A stretch of DNA of 64,000 nucleotides, from positions 301,128 through 365,127 of the forward strand of contig CAJNDT010006182.1 in assembly GCA_905221615.1 (NCBI GenBank), read 5' to 3'. Shown piece after piece: positions 1-13,722 of the stretch (its first letter is position 1; every line of letters starts with the position of its first letter). Below the pieces are notes generated by a model. It was not told the DNA's origin, ran no database searches, and saw only the letters and a program-made list of their open reading frames with translations. The DNA is from Symbiodinium sp. CCMP2592. Lineage: Eukaryota > Sar > Dinophyceae > Suessiales > Symbiodiniaceae. Position numbers and translations under genes: made by a program.

Positions 1-3000
1 CCAGAGATGCCATGTTGTGGCGGCAGCTGCGGCTGTCGTAACATGCAATGGACAGAGACAACGTCATGGTAATCGTGAAATACCGGGAATAGCAGTGGAT
101 TTTTTGTGGTAATGGTCGTGACAGTGATGCTCAGAGCTATAGCGAAACAGGCCGTGATACAGACAGTATCCCAAAAGTAACGAGCGAAGCTGGCGCGTTT
201 GGGCAGTGGTGGTCCACTGTCGGAAGAACTGTGTGCACGGAAAGTTCTCGCATGAAGTGTTTAGGAAAGGTTCGTGCAAGCGCATTCTCTCGGCCTCAAT
301 CCTTCAACTTTGAGATGTCTTCCGAAATCCAACATCTTTCAAGACACGCTGTAGGCACTCGGGTCTCGGGTCCTGCCCAAGAGACAAAGTGCTGAAAGCC
401 GCAATCTTACTTCCGAGGCGGAGCCTCAGCTCGGACCTTGCCGCCAAACCTCCGGGAGGGGAGGCCGTCTTAAGGGAGCTGGGAAGTTTAGGGTTTAGGC
501 CGTCGAGGCTTTAGAGTTCCCTTATCGTTAGACTTAGGAGGCCCCTTCGGACTTGGGATCCAGCATCAGCTGAGAGCGCCGGTTTCGAGTTTGAACAAGC
601 ACAAAGACTTTTGGTCGAGCTGTTTTCAGAGATTCATTGAAATGTGCCAGAATTCGCACCTTCGCCAGGCTCAGATTCGGAGAAGCGTAGAAGATCTCAT
701 GCCCGACGAGCAGAAGGAGCGCAACACGCGTCCGGAGTGAAAGCTGCTGTTACACATTCGCTCAACGACGATCCACATGCCTGAGTTGCTGCTGTGGTGT
801 ATAGGCGCTCCTGCGCGTGATGGACAACCTCAACAGCCCATTCGTGTCCTTGACAGGCATGCTTGTGGAGCTCCGCCGTACAAGCCCGCTCATGTCTCTC
901 AATCTTTCGCTTGAAGGCCTTCGACACGAGCGCCTTGGGCGTGCGTCCCGCGGATCCTGCCCGGCACTCTGCAAGCAGCGAGGCACGGATGCCTTGGCGC
1001 CCTCAAGCTTCCCAGGTCGAGCGGGGCAGGAGGTCTTCACCACCTTCGTCGCCTTGGCCGTGCCCTCAATGAATCTACGCCTTAGCCTTAAGATTCTAAA
1101 GGACGAACCTGACCTGGGGCAGGTCATTGGCAGTGCTCCCATCCTCTTCACATCCTTGACTGGGATCGCAAAGGCCAGCCTGATATGCTCTCCGTCGAGG
1201 TGCAGCTCAAACGTTCCTAGACAGGTGTGCATGGCGGGCATGCTCGGGGGCGTTGTGTCGGTGCCAGTGCCCCAAGCATCGTGTTGTCTGCATGGGGCAG
1301 TTGGTCCGTGTTCGGATTCTGTCTTGCAGGGCTTGGATCAGGCCCTTGGACTTCATTTTCTCCATGCCACAACTTGTGAACATAGATCGCTATGCAAAAG
1401 CTATGACAGTTTGATGCCTTTCGGCATCTCTTTGGCATCTTGGCCCCCGCCTGGAATGCACCGCGTTGTAACAGTCGGAGCCCTGCGCGTTTGCTGAGGC
1501 TGCTGCTCTACTGTTGCTTCCCTGTCGGGGCCCTTCATTCGGTGAGCCCGAAGCTGCCAGAGATGGCGATGGTTGTTTTTTCCATCCATCTTCTTGTTGC
1601 GCCTTGCTACAGACCCCCCTCCAGTGTTGAGCACTGCCTTTTGAGATGTGTTCGGGTTGCCAGCAGTTAAACTCTCTTTCATGTTGTCCGTGTTTCACCG
1701 TCACGAAGCGCTGATTCATCTGAGAAGCCGATAGACAGGCCTTGCGCCTCTCCGGAGGCTGGAAAGCTTAGGCTTTAGGTGCCGAGGTTGGGCTTTAAAT
1801 CTTCAGACCCGACCCACCAGTCACGAACCCAAGCCGGACGTCGCATTCCAAACACAGGTCCTGATGATGCTTGGCTTCGGGCCTTCGCGGGTCGTGATGC
1901 CAAGTGCAGGGTGCGTGTATTGTCTAGGGCGGGCTTGGACTATTTGGGCAGGACTTGAGAAGGGCATGGCCTAGGACCTAGGACTTCTCTGGTAGACAAG
2001 GTCGGGCACACTGCCGAACTGCTAGCCGCCACATTATGTGAGAATTCGTCTCACCCAGGTAAAGCAGCGTGCTCTTGCCCTCTTCGCTTGGTGGCTGCTA
2101 GCCGGTAGGCCGAAGCAGCTTCCTCGGTTGAGCTTAGCAGGCGGTTCAGAGTTTCGAGGAGAGATGTGGGGTGTCCGGCTCACGGGGAGTGCTGTTACGA
2201 CTGTGCGAACTTGGGGTCACTATACTAGTCTGACCTTTTGCTGAGTTTTGGGGTTTGGGAATGTTTGGGGTGCAGAACTTTCAATCCAAAATCTTCGGAA
2301 CATATTTCAGTTGTGGGCCCTTAGGAGCTTAAGGCTTAGGTTCAGTTGTCGTGCTGTTGGCAGATGTAGTTCATGTCGCGGAACACCAAGGCCGACACCC
2401 GAAAAGGCGCCGCCAGGCAGGGTGGTGTAAGCACTAGAAGCGGTATAGCCCGCTGCATCAGCTGGTCGGTTCCATCTTCTTGTCTTCCAGTACAGGCTGA
2501 CGGCCGTCCGATTTGTAAGAGTTTGATATGGTGACTATCAACGCCAACCGAAACTAGCGGCTCGCAGCGTCGTGGCGACAACCACAAGCTGTTCCTTTAA
2601 GCTGCGTGCTGAAAGCCTCCAAGTATGGGACGGACGATGCTTCCATCGCAAAGCCTGCCGCAATGTACCCCTTGAGGAAGAGTCTGTTGTCGGTTGGCAA
2701 GGCTCCCAGCAGTTAATGCCGAGAAGTTCGTTTCTGTTGGACAGCGAGAAGTAGTTTCTCCGAAAATACAGCCCCGAGCCCACAGGCACAATAGTCGGGG
2801 CTGGGGGAGTGGAGCTTCCTGCATGTCTGCCATGCCGTCGCCGCGTGATCGGCCGCAAGATCGCCCAAGACCGCAAGTGGGCCGGTTTTGGGGGCTTCGG
2901 GGCTTCGGGCACGACCACGTCGATCCTCGAAAAACCCCCTTGTCCATCTGTATCTGACAGTGACGATGTGCCGATGCGCCGCAGGAATTTGCTGGCCAGT

Positions 3001-6000
3001 TTGCACGCAGCTTCGCCGGCAATGGCCAGGGCTGACAGTGAGTTCAGGGCCGCAGACTGCATTCAGATCTGTACATGTTGCGGTGGTGTGTAGTTGATGG
3101 TGAGCAGGGGCCGACAAACAACATGCGAGAAGTGGTATGTAGTGGTAGGAATGGTGACCTTACCGGCGTCGCAGCAGTAGCAGCAGCAGCTGCTTTCTGC
3201 CTACGCTGATGATGCTTCTCATGGTCATGATGCTTCTGATTTCTGTCTGCTTTCTTGGTGCTGATCCTGCCCCGAGGGCTCAGAAGTCAGCTCTGGTCCT
3301 GGATGCACGGGATCGAAGCCGTGGGCCCAGTATCGCATGGCTGCAGTTAGGAGCTCTGCTTCTGTAGGAGGAGTGCTGAAGTGGATTCTGAGACAGTGGA
3401 GGTCTCAGATGGTGAAGGGATCGGGGGGGGGTTGGAACAGACGTCAGGTTGTTTAGCTTCATGTTTTACGGATCTGATGTGGCATGGGCTTGACATTCAA
3501 ACGCTCGACCAGCCCTATGCTCTTGGCCCCATTTTGGTTTCTGCATTGCTGCAGCCCTGTGGTTAGGTGTTTGGAGTCTTGTGATTCCTTTGCGGCTCTT
3601 CCTAGCACGATTCCGACGTAAAGAGGTGAACAGAGGTGAAAAGACTCACCGGTTCAGCGGGTCTCGGACACTTCGGATGAGTCTTTGCGCTTATGTGCGT
3701 GGCTTGGGTTGAGCTCGAAAGTGTGTGCTTTAATCGCCGTTCACTTGCGTGGCAGAAGAGGCTGGAGAAACCAGGCTCCGGCCACTTCAAGTTTTGTCAA
3801 CTATGATGATATGCCTCACTCTTTTAGCAACCCGACTGCGAATTCCCCTGAGCTACGGGTCTGTTCCAGAGGTCCCAAAGCTGGAGAGGCTCCCGGAGAG
3901 GGCGTGCGGGGCACAGACTCGGCCATTTTTGGGTTCAGGGTTTTGGGCGTTTCGGGTTTACAGCGTAGGGATCAGGCTGGTTTAAGGCTCAGGGCTTAGG
4001 GTTCAGGGTTTACATTTAGCTAGGGTTTATCTTAGGAGTGTCAAGAGCTTTATGGACATGTTCTGCCTTTTTAGACACAGCATCGCCAAGGTGCGGGAGC
4101 TTCGAGAAGATCTGGCAGGCATCCACAAGCAGTTCCTCGGCTGACCAAGACAAGATTCCCATCTAGCGCATCAGAGATGAAGACGCCTGGCTACCTTTAT
4201 GGCCCTTTGGTGCCCGCAGGCTTGCCTTTCGGGCTTCCCCCATGGCTGAAGTATGCGCGACTGCATGGCACATGTTCAACTGCGTCAGCTTACATGGCAA
4301 GGGGCAAACAGTTTGCTCTCGGAAAGCTATTTTTCATGCATTTATGCCGTGGTCTCCTGCTCATCTGTGACGGTGTGTTGGGCAGCTTCTTCATGCAAGG
4401 ATTTAGTTCTGTGTTTGACGCAGCTGAAGGTGATAATGGAGATGTTGACTATGGTTATGCTGATTGCCAGTATTCAGCAAAGGGCATCGACAGCATGCAA
4501 ATCCGTCCGTGATCTGACTCCGAGAGTCTCACAAATTGGATGTTCTCAGTCTTGGTTCAGTTGTGCTTGAGGGTTTCAGGGTGGATCCTGCCTCGTTTGA
4601 TCCTAGAGCAGTCTTGCAGAAGAGTCTTGGTGGAGCCTCAAGGCTTGCACTCGCCCCATAGGAGCCTTAAAGCTCTGAATGTGTTTGCATTTTGATCCTT
4701 GTTGTGTTGCACCCTGCAGGATCTCGTAGTAGAGTCATGTGTAGCTAAGCTCCGGCTGCCAAACTTTGATCCTGAAGCCACTTGGATTTTCTGCTGCTGG
4801 CAGGCTCATTGCCAGCGAGACCCAGCTTTCCAGCAAATAACTTCACACCACGTTGCGATACTGCAACTCTGATTTGGCGTGCTCAGCAAGCCGCACCTAG
4901 AAGCCCTCATCCCTAAACCCGAAAGTCCCTCCATGAAGTCTTTGGAACTGCAGACCCTGCCTAAGCCCTCAAACCGCAATCCTGCCTAAACAGCCATGGG
5001 GGCCCTAAACCACGTCGAGAAGTCTCTCGTCTTTCTAAGGTTGTCGAGGGTCCTGGACGGTCAGGCCGAGCTTCAGGCGCTCTCTCGAGGGGGGTAGGGG
5101 GTCCCCCTTCTGTGGGGGAGAGCTTGTGGGGCGACTTTCTGCTTTTGTTGCTGCTGCTGATGTCCAAGAATGTGCATCCAGGCTACTGCAGTCCGTTTCA
5201 GAGCTTGGGGTTGTGCATAGACTACCAGAAAGCAGCCAGCCACTGCGACCTTGCTGGTGTTCTACGTCTTTGGCTTCGGGGCTACACGGACTGTTCTTTC
5301 CCAGCCCATGCGTGGCAAATTCATGTGACTGCCGTGACTGCCGTGCCTGCAGGCTTCCGTGCGCTCCCCAGTCTTTAGCTGTTGCGGGTGCAGGGCCGCC
5401 GCTGAGCATCTGACTTGCATCGCGAGCACGGCCTGAAGCAGAAACTGAAGCAAACCCAGGTGCTGAAAGCTCTGCTGGAACCTCCCACGGCTTTCGTGTG
5501 GTGCTCAGTGGCTTCAGGATGAAGGGATTGGCCAGGCGACGTGTGTGTGTGCTTCGCTTCGCTTCGCTCCGGCTGCAGCCAGGCCAACTGGCACCATCAC
5601 ACGGGCTGAGAGCTTAACCGGAGCGCAGTTGCGATTCGGAGCTGGGCAATGTCAGGGGTCGATTAACTGAAAGTCGGAGTTCAAGGTTGAAATTAAACTC
5701 GAACCTGCTAGTGTTCAAGGGGCCGAGGAGGCATCCCCAAGTGCTGGCAGCATGGGTCTTTAAGCCTCTAGAAGATGGTTTCGACGAGATTGTGCCGAAC
5801 ACAGTGGAGTTGAAAAGATAAAGCCGTTTAGGTCACGGAAAGAAAGAGGTGGAGCACACAACCCGTGATACGAAGAGGCCGCTCATCACTGTATTGACAT
5901 AGCGGCCAGAACGCTGGTATGGATGAACTGATGTGTTATACGTTTGTTGCATCAACCGAGAACCAACCGTGCCAGGTAACTGGCGGATCATGCTAGCACC

Positions 6001-6432
6001 CTGCTGCCGGCAAGCAGCACGACCGACCGCAGTTGACATATTGTTGCTCATAGGACACAGAGAGGTACTTAATCCATGTATCCGGCCTTCGGAGAGTGAT
6101 AAGTTTGCTTGAACGGTCCTGTACATCATAGCAACAAAAACATCCAAAATGTTGCATACGTATTTCTGTACAGAACGTGGGTCGAAATGGCTCTTCATGT
6201 TCAACCTTCGTACTGACCCCTTGTGACGTGTTGCAGTAGTTGCGTCGACGCAGATTATTCCCGTTAAAAGTTCCTGTAATGCCTGGCTCGGACAAAAAAA
6301 CCGCCCTGGAAGTCTGAGCTGCAGACCCTAACCTGTCCGAAGCCTCCACGACGCTCAGTGCCCACCGCCCAGGGGAGCGCGGGAACGAAAGCCCCAGCGG
6401 GCTCAGAGCCAAGGCGCGAAAACCGCTTTTAA

Positions 6433-6466
6433 GGTTTAGGGTTTAGGGTACCCTAAACCCTAAACC
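6433..6466. repeat. 34-bp perfect palindrome of head-to-head telomere repeats
   Basis: Two TTTAGGG-type heptamers in one orientation meet two in the opposite orientation at a central GTAC. The whole 34 bases equal their own reverse complement. TTTAGGG is the plant-type telomere repeat also reported from dinoflagellates. The arrangement is what a head-to-head join of short telomere tracts would leave, or a short foldback. Confidence 0.9.
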
Positions 6467-6642
6467 GTTCTGAACAACACACCGAAAGGGTAGGCAACGA
6501 CTAGACTCGAATCACAAGGGTCACGAGGCTTCGGAGCTGTCCGGATGGTTTAGGTTTCGGTGGTTTTTTTGTTGAAGAGGAGATGCAGTTTCACTATTAG
6601 GCACTGCAGGCTTTTGAGTCTCGAGGGTTTTGGCTTGGGGTC

Positions 6643-6954
6643 GTGTCTGTGGGCTTGGGGTTCCGGGATCAGGGTTGGCAGTGGCAGTGTTGGAGGCGTC
6701 GTCGCAGCAAAGGGAGCTTTAGTTCACCGCAGGCAGCAGTCGTGTTCCGTTGGTTTTCGACAGATGTGGATGCGTCGGACTTGCGGGTTGACATTTGCAG
6801 GACAGCGGCCCCAGGCTGGGACAGGTTTTTCCAGATTGTGCCGGATGGGAGAGCGCGCGTAAACGATTGGCCTGACTTTGCCAGGGTCGACTTTCGCCAG
6901 CAGCCTCGCCGGGCGTGCCTTGGCTGTCTCGATGTGCATGGTCAGAGAAGCTAA
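6643..6954 (+). CDS. Possible hypothetical exon, unrecognised
   Basis: An open frame of 103 codons whose second half (about 6745-6951) has a fairly protein-like composition, with Asp, Arg and aromatic residues spaced as in a folded domain, ending at TAA. I recognise no family, motif or neighbouring exon. Frames on the opposite strand are also open. It is listed only because its composition is less repeat-like than the surrounding frames. Confidence 0.15.
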   Translation: MSVGLGFRDQGWQWQCWRRRRSKGSFSSPQAAVVFRWFSTDVDASDLRVDICRTAAPGWDRFFQIVPDGRARVNDWPDFARVDFRQQPRRACLGCLDVHGQRS

Positions 6955-7911
6955 GCAACTAATTAAGTTCCATAGCAACACTGCGCCGGCACAGACCCTC
7001 CACGCACTGGAAGACCACACCAAGTCGCCTCTGCGGATCATCCGTCCTGGCGCCGCACTCCTGCGCCCTCGCTCACGCATGCACCTGGCACTTTGTGCCC
7101 CGACGTTGGAAACAAGCCCCAGATGTCTGAACGCATGTGCAGAATTGACGAGTGGATGGCCTGGGTTACACCAGGTGGTGATGACAGTGACGATGCTGGT
7201 GCTGATGATGGTGATGGCTTACTTCATCGGTCACTCGTCCTTTGCCAGCACCACCAGCACCAGGAGTAGCATCAGCAAGAAGCGAAACCAGTGGCAATGT
7301 TCGAAGGTTTGGAGCGTCAGCGCACAAAGCCTCCAAAGATCCTAACGAGGCACAGTTGACCCTCAGTGAAACCCCCGATTCGTGGTGTTCCCTCGAGGCA
7401 CCGGGACGGAAATCATCAGGTGCCCGGGGTTCGGGCGTATCTTCGGTCTTCAGCCAAGGTTTCCGGATGTTTTGGGCATTAGGGCTTCGGTGCATTTGGA
7501 GCGGCTTCGTGCTCGGGGTTCAGACACAAGAGCTGCTCCGGGGGCCCTCTGTTAGACTTTCATGTCTGAAGTCAGGGAGCCGAAGGTCTTGGACTCACGC
7601 TCAAAAGTCTTGCAACCTGAAGCCCACCACCAAAAGAGTCCTACAATACCCTTGCATTCGACGCCGAGTTTCCAACGGCCCTGCCCACTAGATAAATCTT
7701 GAAAGCCTGAGGCATAAACGATTCTGGGAGTGTGGCTAGGAGGGTTTGGGGTGCGGTCTGCAATTATGTGGCTTTAGGGCGCTGCAGGTTGGGCCGTGCG
7801 TGCTGGAATCAGTCCCGGAAGAGACCCCAGACAATGTGAGCCAACGCTTGCACCAGGAGAGCAGGAGAAGAGCATCTATGCCGCTCGGCAGCAGTATTGG
7901 CAATCGTTGCT

Positions 7912-8172
7912 GTTCCTCCTCCTGCTGCTGCTGCTGCCACTGGCGCTTCTGCTAGCGCTGCTGCTACTGCTACTACCACTACTACGACAACAACAACTAC
8001 AACAACTACTACTACTACTCCTGCTGCTGCTGCTACTACTACTACTACTACTACTACTACTGCCACCAGCACTACTGCCACTACTGCTGCTGCTACTCCT
8101 ACTCCTACTCCTTCTACTACTACTACTACTACTACTACTACGACGACTACTACTACCACCACCAGGCTGTTG
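7912..8172. repeat. Compound triplet repeat (CTG/CTA/ACT/ACC)n
   Basis: About 260 bases of imperfect triplets, mainly CTG, CTA, ACT and ACC, grading into each other with GCT and CTT interruptions. The tract produces long artificial open frames (poly-Leu, poly-Thr or poly-Ala on +; poly-Val or Ala on -), which I do not treat as genes. The strand read here is pyrimidine- and A-rich, so the other strand is the AGT/CAG strand. Confidence 0.9.
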
Positions 8173-11100
8173 CTGCTACTGCTGATGGCCGGGTTGCGCT
8201 CTCTATTTGTTTCCCTGTTACCACCTCCGTACACGTGTGTCGTGTGCCTTGCCCCCGTAATTTCAGGCTTGAGGTTGTGAGCCCAAAACCTCTTCTCCTC
8301 TGAGACCAGGCTGAATCCTCTACCAAACAGCGGTTCTTCTGCGAATCCGTAAGTCCGCCGCACAGCCCAGGAGAGTGCTCGAGACTTGAAGCTTCCTGGC
8401 CTAACCTTGGGTGTTGAATATTGAGGGCTTGGTCACAGGCTCGAAGCCTGCCGCCTGCGTGGCTTTGAGGTTTCCTTCGTCATCGGTGCTGAAGGCAAGT
8501 ATCAAGACGTAAAAAGCTATATAATATTACAGTGGTGTATAGCGGTGTCTTGAATTTTGCGGTCATTGTTTCGAGGCCCAACCTCCGTGCGTTAATCGCG
8601 GGTCCTTTAATTGAGGATCCTCTTTCAGAAGCTCCTTGCTGGTCTCAGGAAAGATGCCTTGCAGAGGCACGGGATGCTGGTATGGCGCATAAATCGTAGA
8701 AACTAGTCGAGCCATGTAGCCCTGGATTAGAAAAGGCAATTGTCAGCATCGCTGCTGAACAAGCATAGTACTCGCAAGAGCAACAACGCTCCGGGCACGT
8801 GCACTCATCAGCAGCAGTCGCCCCGCAACGCAGCAACATCAGCATGAGGGATGCTCTCAATGCTGAGGGGAGCGAGAAGACGGAACGAAGCACGGCATCA
8901 AGACCAAGAAGCAGCAACCTAGCCAGCAACAGCAGCAACAGGGCTGCGTCTAATGCCAGCATTGATTTCTGTGTGCTTCGACTGGTTCACACGATGGTAC
9001 ACTATGGATAGATGGTGGCTTCTGCACAGAGAGCACTTGCGGTACTGCCGATTTATGTCTATGCGTGTAGTCAGTGTAGTCAATGCATCCAGCAAGAAGA
9101 AATGCCACTAGCAGCAACCGACTGCATTCCTAAAGCCACGACGAAGATCACGACGACGGCTGCTGCTGCTGATTCTGCGATCAGTACCGCTAAAGCCGAA
9201 ATCGACACAGCCTCTGCCAAGTGCCACTGCCGACTGCCAGCGCCAACTGCGAAGAACGACGGTGCCGCCGAAAGCCCTGGAGCCCCCTTCATCCTAAAGC
9301 CTCCATGCAGCCGATGTGGTTTACCTGGACTTCCCATCGAACAGCTCAGGGTGTTTAGGCAAGGTTCTCCAGAATGACACTAGTCTATGTATATACATAC
9401 ATAATCAATCACATGTACATATTCGCTCGTGTGAACGCGTTAGTCGGTTGTGCATACAAGACAGGTCCACGACCACGCAGTTACGACTGCACGACGACAT
9501 GTCAGAAGCTAATGCAGTTGCCACCATTTGCATTGCATGCAGCGACTATGTGTCATGGCGATGGCAAAAGCGATTGCGAAAACGGAATGACAGTAGCGGC
9601 TGATCTTATGGAAAATTTGGTGGTGTCGCGACAATGAAGACAATGTTGATGATGCTGCATGAGTAGGAGCGTTGGTGATCTTGATGATGGTGGCGGTGGG
9701 ACGACGATCGTGGTGATGACTATGGGTTTATGATGTTGCCCACCAACCTTGATCGACAGCGATCTAGGGATGGGGGAGCACGTCACCTGTCCAGATCCGA
9801 TCGGGTGGCAGGTTATTCGATTTGGCAGAAGAGCACGAGCTTGAGATGTGGACGGCTCAGCCCAGCCCAGCAAGTACCGAAGTCTTCCGGTGCTCGAAAG
9901 TCTTCGATCGAGTCGGACCATTAGTCAGATAGTTCAAGACCTTGCGGTCAAAGCAGAGGATCCAAGCAGTGAAGTTCCACAGTCCTTGCAAACTTTCTTC
10001 CAAACCGGAAGAAGGACACTCTTTTGCACATGCACGTGGCTGCTGTAAGCCGCGGCCCTTGACGGAGTGCTGGCCGGCACGTCGACCGGACGTAGCTTCA
10101 GAGCTAGTGGCTGCTGCTAGAAGAATAGAACCTTACATGCGCAACGCGGCCTTCTCGCAATAGCTCAGTGTAGGCTCAAATCTGCGGCTTCGACCCCCGA
10201 GGCTTGAACCTAAGACTCCGCGACGCCGCGTCATACATCCAAGCCGAGGTCACAGCGAAAGGAGCGGCGACGGCGCAGTTGCCTGCACAAGGCCGGGAGC
10301 ACCAGAACAAGATGGGGGTGATGTGGTGATCGGGGGGTTGATAACAAGTGGAGTCCTTCTCTCTGACATCGTCCCAGAGGAGGCAAAGGAAGTCATGTTG
10401 TCTTGTTGACAGAACACGAATCTAGTGGTACCGGACCCCGTTATGGCCACTGCTGTTTTGATTCTTCTTGCTCGTGTTGTTTGCACGAAATGTCGCCTCA
10501 CTACGGCTCGTCATTCCTACGGTGGCGGCTGAGTTTGAAATTGACTCTGTGCATGTCGATAACGTCCTGTTGCATTCACATGATTGCTGCTACTGTTACC
10601 GTCGCGGTTGCTGCTGTTGTTGTCAACCAGCATGTCTTCGCCAGTACCCTACAGCCAGTGAAAGCTCCAGACACTAAAGCCTACGTACTGCCTACATTCT
10701 GCTGCTCCCAACAAAACTCTGATGCTGGGAACCCTGACCCGACATCTACAGTGTTTCCTGAAAGCCCTATACCTTAGTGAAAGACAAAGAAGGGCCAGGC
10801 TCTTGTGTCTTCTAAAGGCTCGGGTCCTTCAACTCAAAGTCCTCGAGCTCCCACCACCGAGAAGTTGACAAAGACAGATGTAAGCAAAGTGAGCTGAGCA
10901 CTGGAACTGTGGTAGCTGTGCATGGACCTGATGGTACTCTTCTCCCAGTTCCAAGTCTGCGAACCGAGGTCTCCGAGCTCTTCGCGAAAAAGAATCTGGA
11001 GATGACCGTCGACACGATCATGGCCGCCATGTGCTCAGAATTGGCGGCAGGTAGCTTTACAGCTGCTATCATAGTATTGATAAAGCACATCTGATCAGGA

Positions 11101-12860
11101 CACACCTTGATGTTTAGGGCTCTGGGTCTGCTGCTTGGCATCGTAGCTCCAAGCATTATGGCTGAGGGCTTGGGGAAACACTAAAGCTTATCCCGAGGGG
11201 TGTGTTCGCCTTTAGCTTCTGGAGGCAGCCGTTCTACATTGGGGCTTGCTTGACACTGCTTGATGCAGTGTTGCAACCAGGGACCTGCTCAGGAACCCGA
11301 GTTTGCAGCAATCCCCGTGCAACACCGGCGGAGACCTTCCTTCGTAAAGGGGGCCCCTCAGCAAGTTCGAAGAGTCTCCTGGGAGGCCGTGATCGCTCTG
11401 AATGCGCTCTTCATCGGCCTTTCGCAACTCTCCGTGCAGTGGTTGTGTTGCACAGCATTTGCAGTACCTGTGAGAGCCGGGCTTCCACAGGTTTCTCAAA
11501 CTGTGCACTTCCTGTGCGGCGTGAGAGAGTGGGTCACCATGTGCCGCCTCTTGACTGAGCCAAGGAGTGACATGGACACAGACGGCCACGTGGGTTGGAT
11601 GATCGCATCTCGGTGATGTCAGACATGCAAGTCTCACGGATGGCAACTGACCTCGGACTCATGCCAGGGAGGTTGAGGACGGAAGGAAGAGGCATTCAGC
11701 CAGGTACAGATTGAGCAGCTGGAAGACTCTGTGAGCACAATCACATGCCGGATATCATGAGGTGGATGGCATGTTCTCCGTGCTCTTCATCTTCGAGTCA
11801 CCATGATGCATTTAGAAGGCTGTCATGCAGACAGCTCCGGGTCGTGGAGCGGGTCCATAGACCCGAGTCGGCCTTGGCGGATGTACTGAGGGCAAAAAAA
11901 ACCTCAGGCCCCGAACTTCCCAAAATCGTCGCAGCAAGTCCCAGGGTGCGTTAATCATGTTTGACCGGGATTCTTCCGTTGGTTTGGGCTGATTTGGGTG
12001 GTTGGGGGGATGATGACGTTCAGGATTGGAATCACGCGTGCTGATATGATTCGATGCCTCATGATGGCACAGAAGGCGTGTACCTATTTTGCCTGGTGCT
12101 TTTGTTGGGTTTGTCTATGCTTTTGTTCTCTACATTTTCAGGGTTTTCGGGTTGGGGGATGCTGCTGCTGACGATGCCGCCGATGACCATGCTGATATGA
12201 GGCTTGTCCTTGGGGGTTTCCCGGGAGCTACTTTCGATTTCGGAGCTGCATTTGGAGCTTTGGGGGGGCGGGGCGGGGGAATGATGGCATGGATGCGAGT
12301 GGCCTCCTCAGCACCCCCGTGGATGCTGTCGGCCCATGCGGGCCTGCGAGAAGCAGGTACGAACAACCCGCCTTTTCAGTGTGCTGGTGGGCCGCGCTAA
12401 ACATTCTCTTCAACGTCAAGGCCCTTGCACTGTTCTACTTGAAGTTGCAGCATATGATCGAGGTTCTTGCGGGCTACTTGGGCATGTGCGTCGCGATGTT
12501 CGAGGTGATTTTCGCACATTTTGTGCTTTGTGCCCCGGTAGCTGAGGGAGCAAAGGGGTCAATTCGTTTTCGGAGGAGATCGTGGACTTCCTCGGCTTCA
12601 GCTAGGGTGTCCCCTGTTACTGCATGGATTGGCGGCCGCAGGTGGGACCGGCGAAAATACAGCCGGTGGCGGCGCCGACGTGATCACCGGGTGCCAAGAG
12701 GGACATCGGCATCAGGTGAGAAGGGCGAAGTTGAGTTTTCGGCGGGTGGCTCTCGAGATCCTCTTCGAGGTGGGGCTGCTGGCTGGCCTGCTCGCGCTGA
12801 GCAAGCGTCAGATGGATGGCGTGGTGGTGGCGGTGGTCAGCCGCCGGAGGTGAACGCTTC

Positions 12861-13722
12861 ATGGAGGCATTGTCTGAGTTGTGGGCCACCTTTGGTGGCG
12901 AGTTCGACGACGAGGGCGAGGAGGAGGCTGATCCCTGGGAGGCTTTCTACCAATTGCAACGACCGCGAAACCCTTTGAAGGCCTTCGGAAAGCTCCTTCG
13001 TCGACATGGCGGTGGCGAGCGACCGGCTCATGATGACCAGCGCCAGTGGGCCGGCTGGGGGGATTGGAGTGACTGGCAGTCGGGTGATGTGCCTGATTGG
13101 ACGGAGCCGAGCGATTGGGACTACGCTGGCGGCGCTTCCTGGCATGCCGCGCCGTGAGGACCTCTTGGTGCAGGATGGTGGCTGGACCGAGGTGGCGGCC
13201 AAGAAAGCTAAGGCTAGGGCCAAGAAGCAGGATGCTCCTGTCCGCCGGGTTCTGGCGGAGGAGCCAAAGCGACCACATCGACGAGGGCGAGCTGGCAAGG
13301 ATGGCACTTCCATGGCGCCTTTGGCGCCCACAGACTGGCAACCTCGAGCTGAGGACTGGGGGCCTTCGACCGTCTTGGCAAAGCGCTGCAGAGACGCCAT
13401 CGAGGCCACTGCTGAAAATGAGGAGGTTTCGGTGTTGGCTTATCCAACATGCGAGGATGAGCTGGAGCTTTTTCGGACTTTTGTGCAGGCTGCTCCTGTG
13501 GATGCATCGTTTGCCATGATCGTTCTGAAAGGGCACTTTGAGGCAGCCCGTGAGTCGTGCGCCGAGTTGACCTGGAAGGAGGTGCGGCTCCCGGGACTTT
13601 GGCGCGACCAGCTGAGGATTGCTTCTGCATGGCTCGGCTCTTATGACAATGGGTCTGCTCCTGCACTTACCTCAAAAGCCGTGCCGATCTCCCCGCCGAC
13701 GGTGCGGGGTGACACTTGTGTT
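12861..13722 (+). pseudogene. LINE ORF1, N-terminal part, frameshifted and interrupted
   Basis: The ATG at 12861 opens an acidic, Trp/Gly-rich segment that reads to about 13150. Coding then continues one frame over, starting with Arg-Glu-Asp and a stretch with the motif GWTEVAAKKAKARAKK, which is typical of the basic linker I recall in dinoflagellate LINE ORF1 proteins. This second frame stays open to 13722, exactly where a nested insertion begins. No RNA-binding domain is certain by eye. The product was presumably a nucleic-acid-binding ORF1 protein. One frameshift near 13150 and the insertion make it a dead copy. Confidence 0.65.
13712..13722 (+). repeat. Left 11-bp target-site duplication of nested element
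   Basis: ACACTTGTGTT occurs here and again at 14412-14422. Removing the DNA between them together with one copy brings two pieces of LINE ORF1 coding sequence next to each other. Confidence 0.75.

Larger units (their letters stand above)
1..12280. other. Gene-poor intergenic DNA with degenerate telomere-like motifs
   Basis: I recognise no protein family on either strand in this stretch. Open frames up to about 226 codons exist (for example 817-1497 on + and 762-1241 on -), but they overlap each other on both strands and match no family I know. What recurs is a degenerate heptamer related to TTTAGGG (variants TTCAGGG, TTTCGGG, GCTTAGG), for example around 480-500, 3985-4030 and 4905-4980, plus degenerate CAG/CTG- and GAT-type triplet DNA around 8770-9200 and 10300-10640. 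Isolated exons of an intron-rich gene could be hidden here; I did not find a convincing chain. Confidence 0.6.

Noticed and set aside
762..1497. Long overlapping frames on both strands
   Set aside because: No family, no exon chain, and both strands are open at once, as expected from base composition; kept only as a remark.
7809..8363. Poly-Val/poly-Ala minus-strand frame and poly-Leu/poly-Thr + frames
   Set aside because: Direct translation of a triplet repeat; no unique sequence supports a protein.
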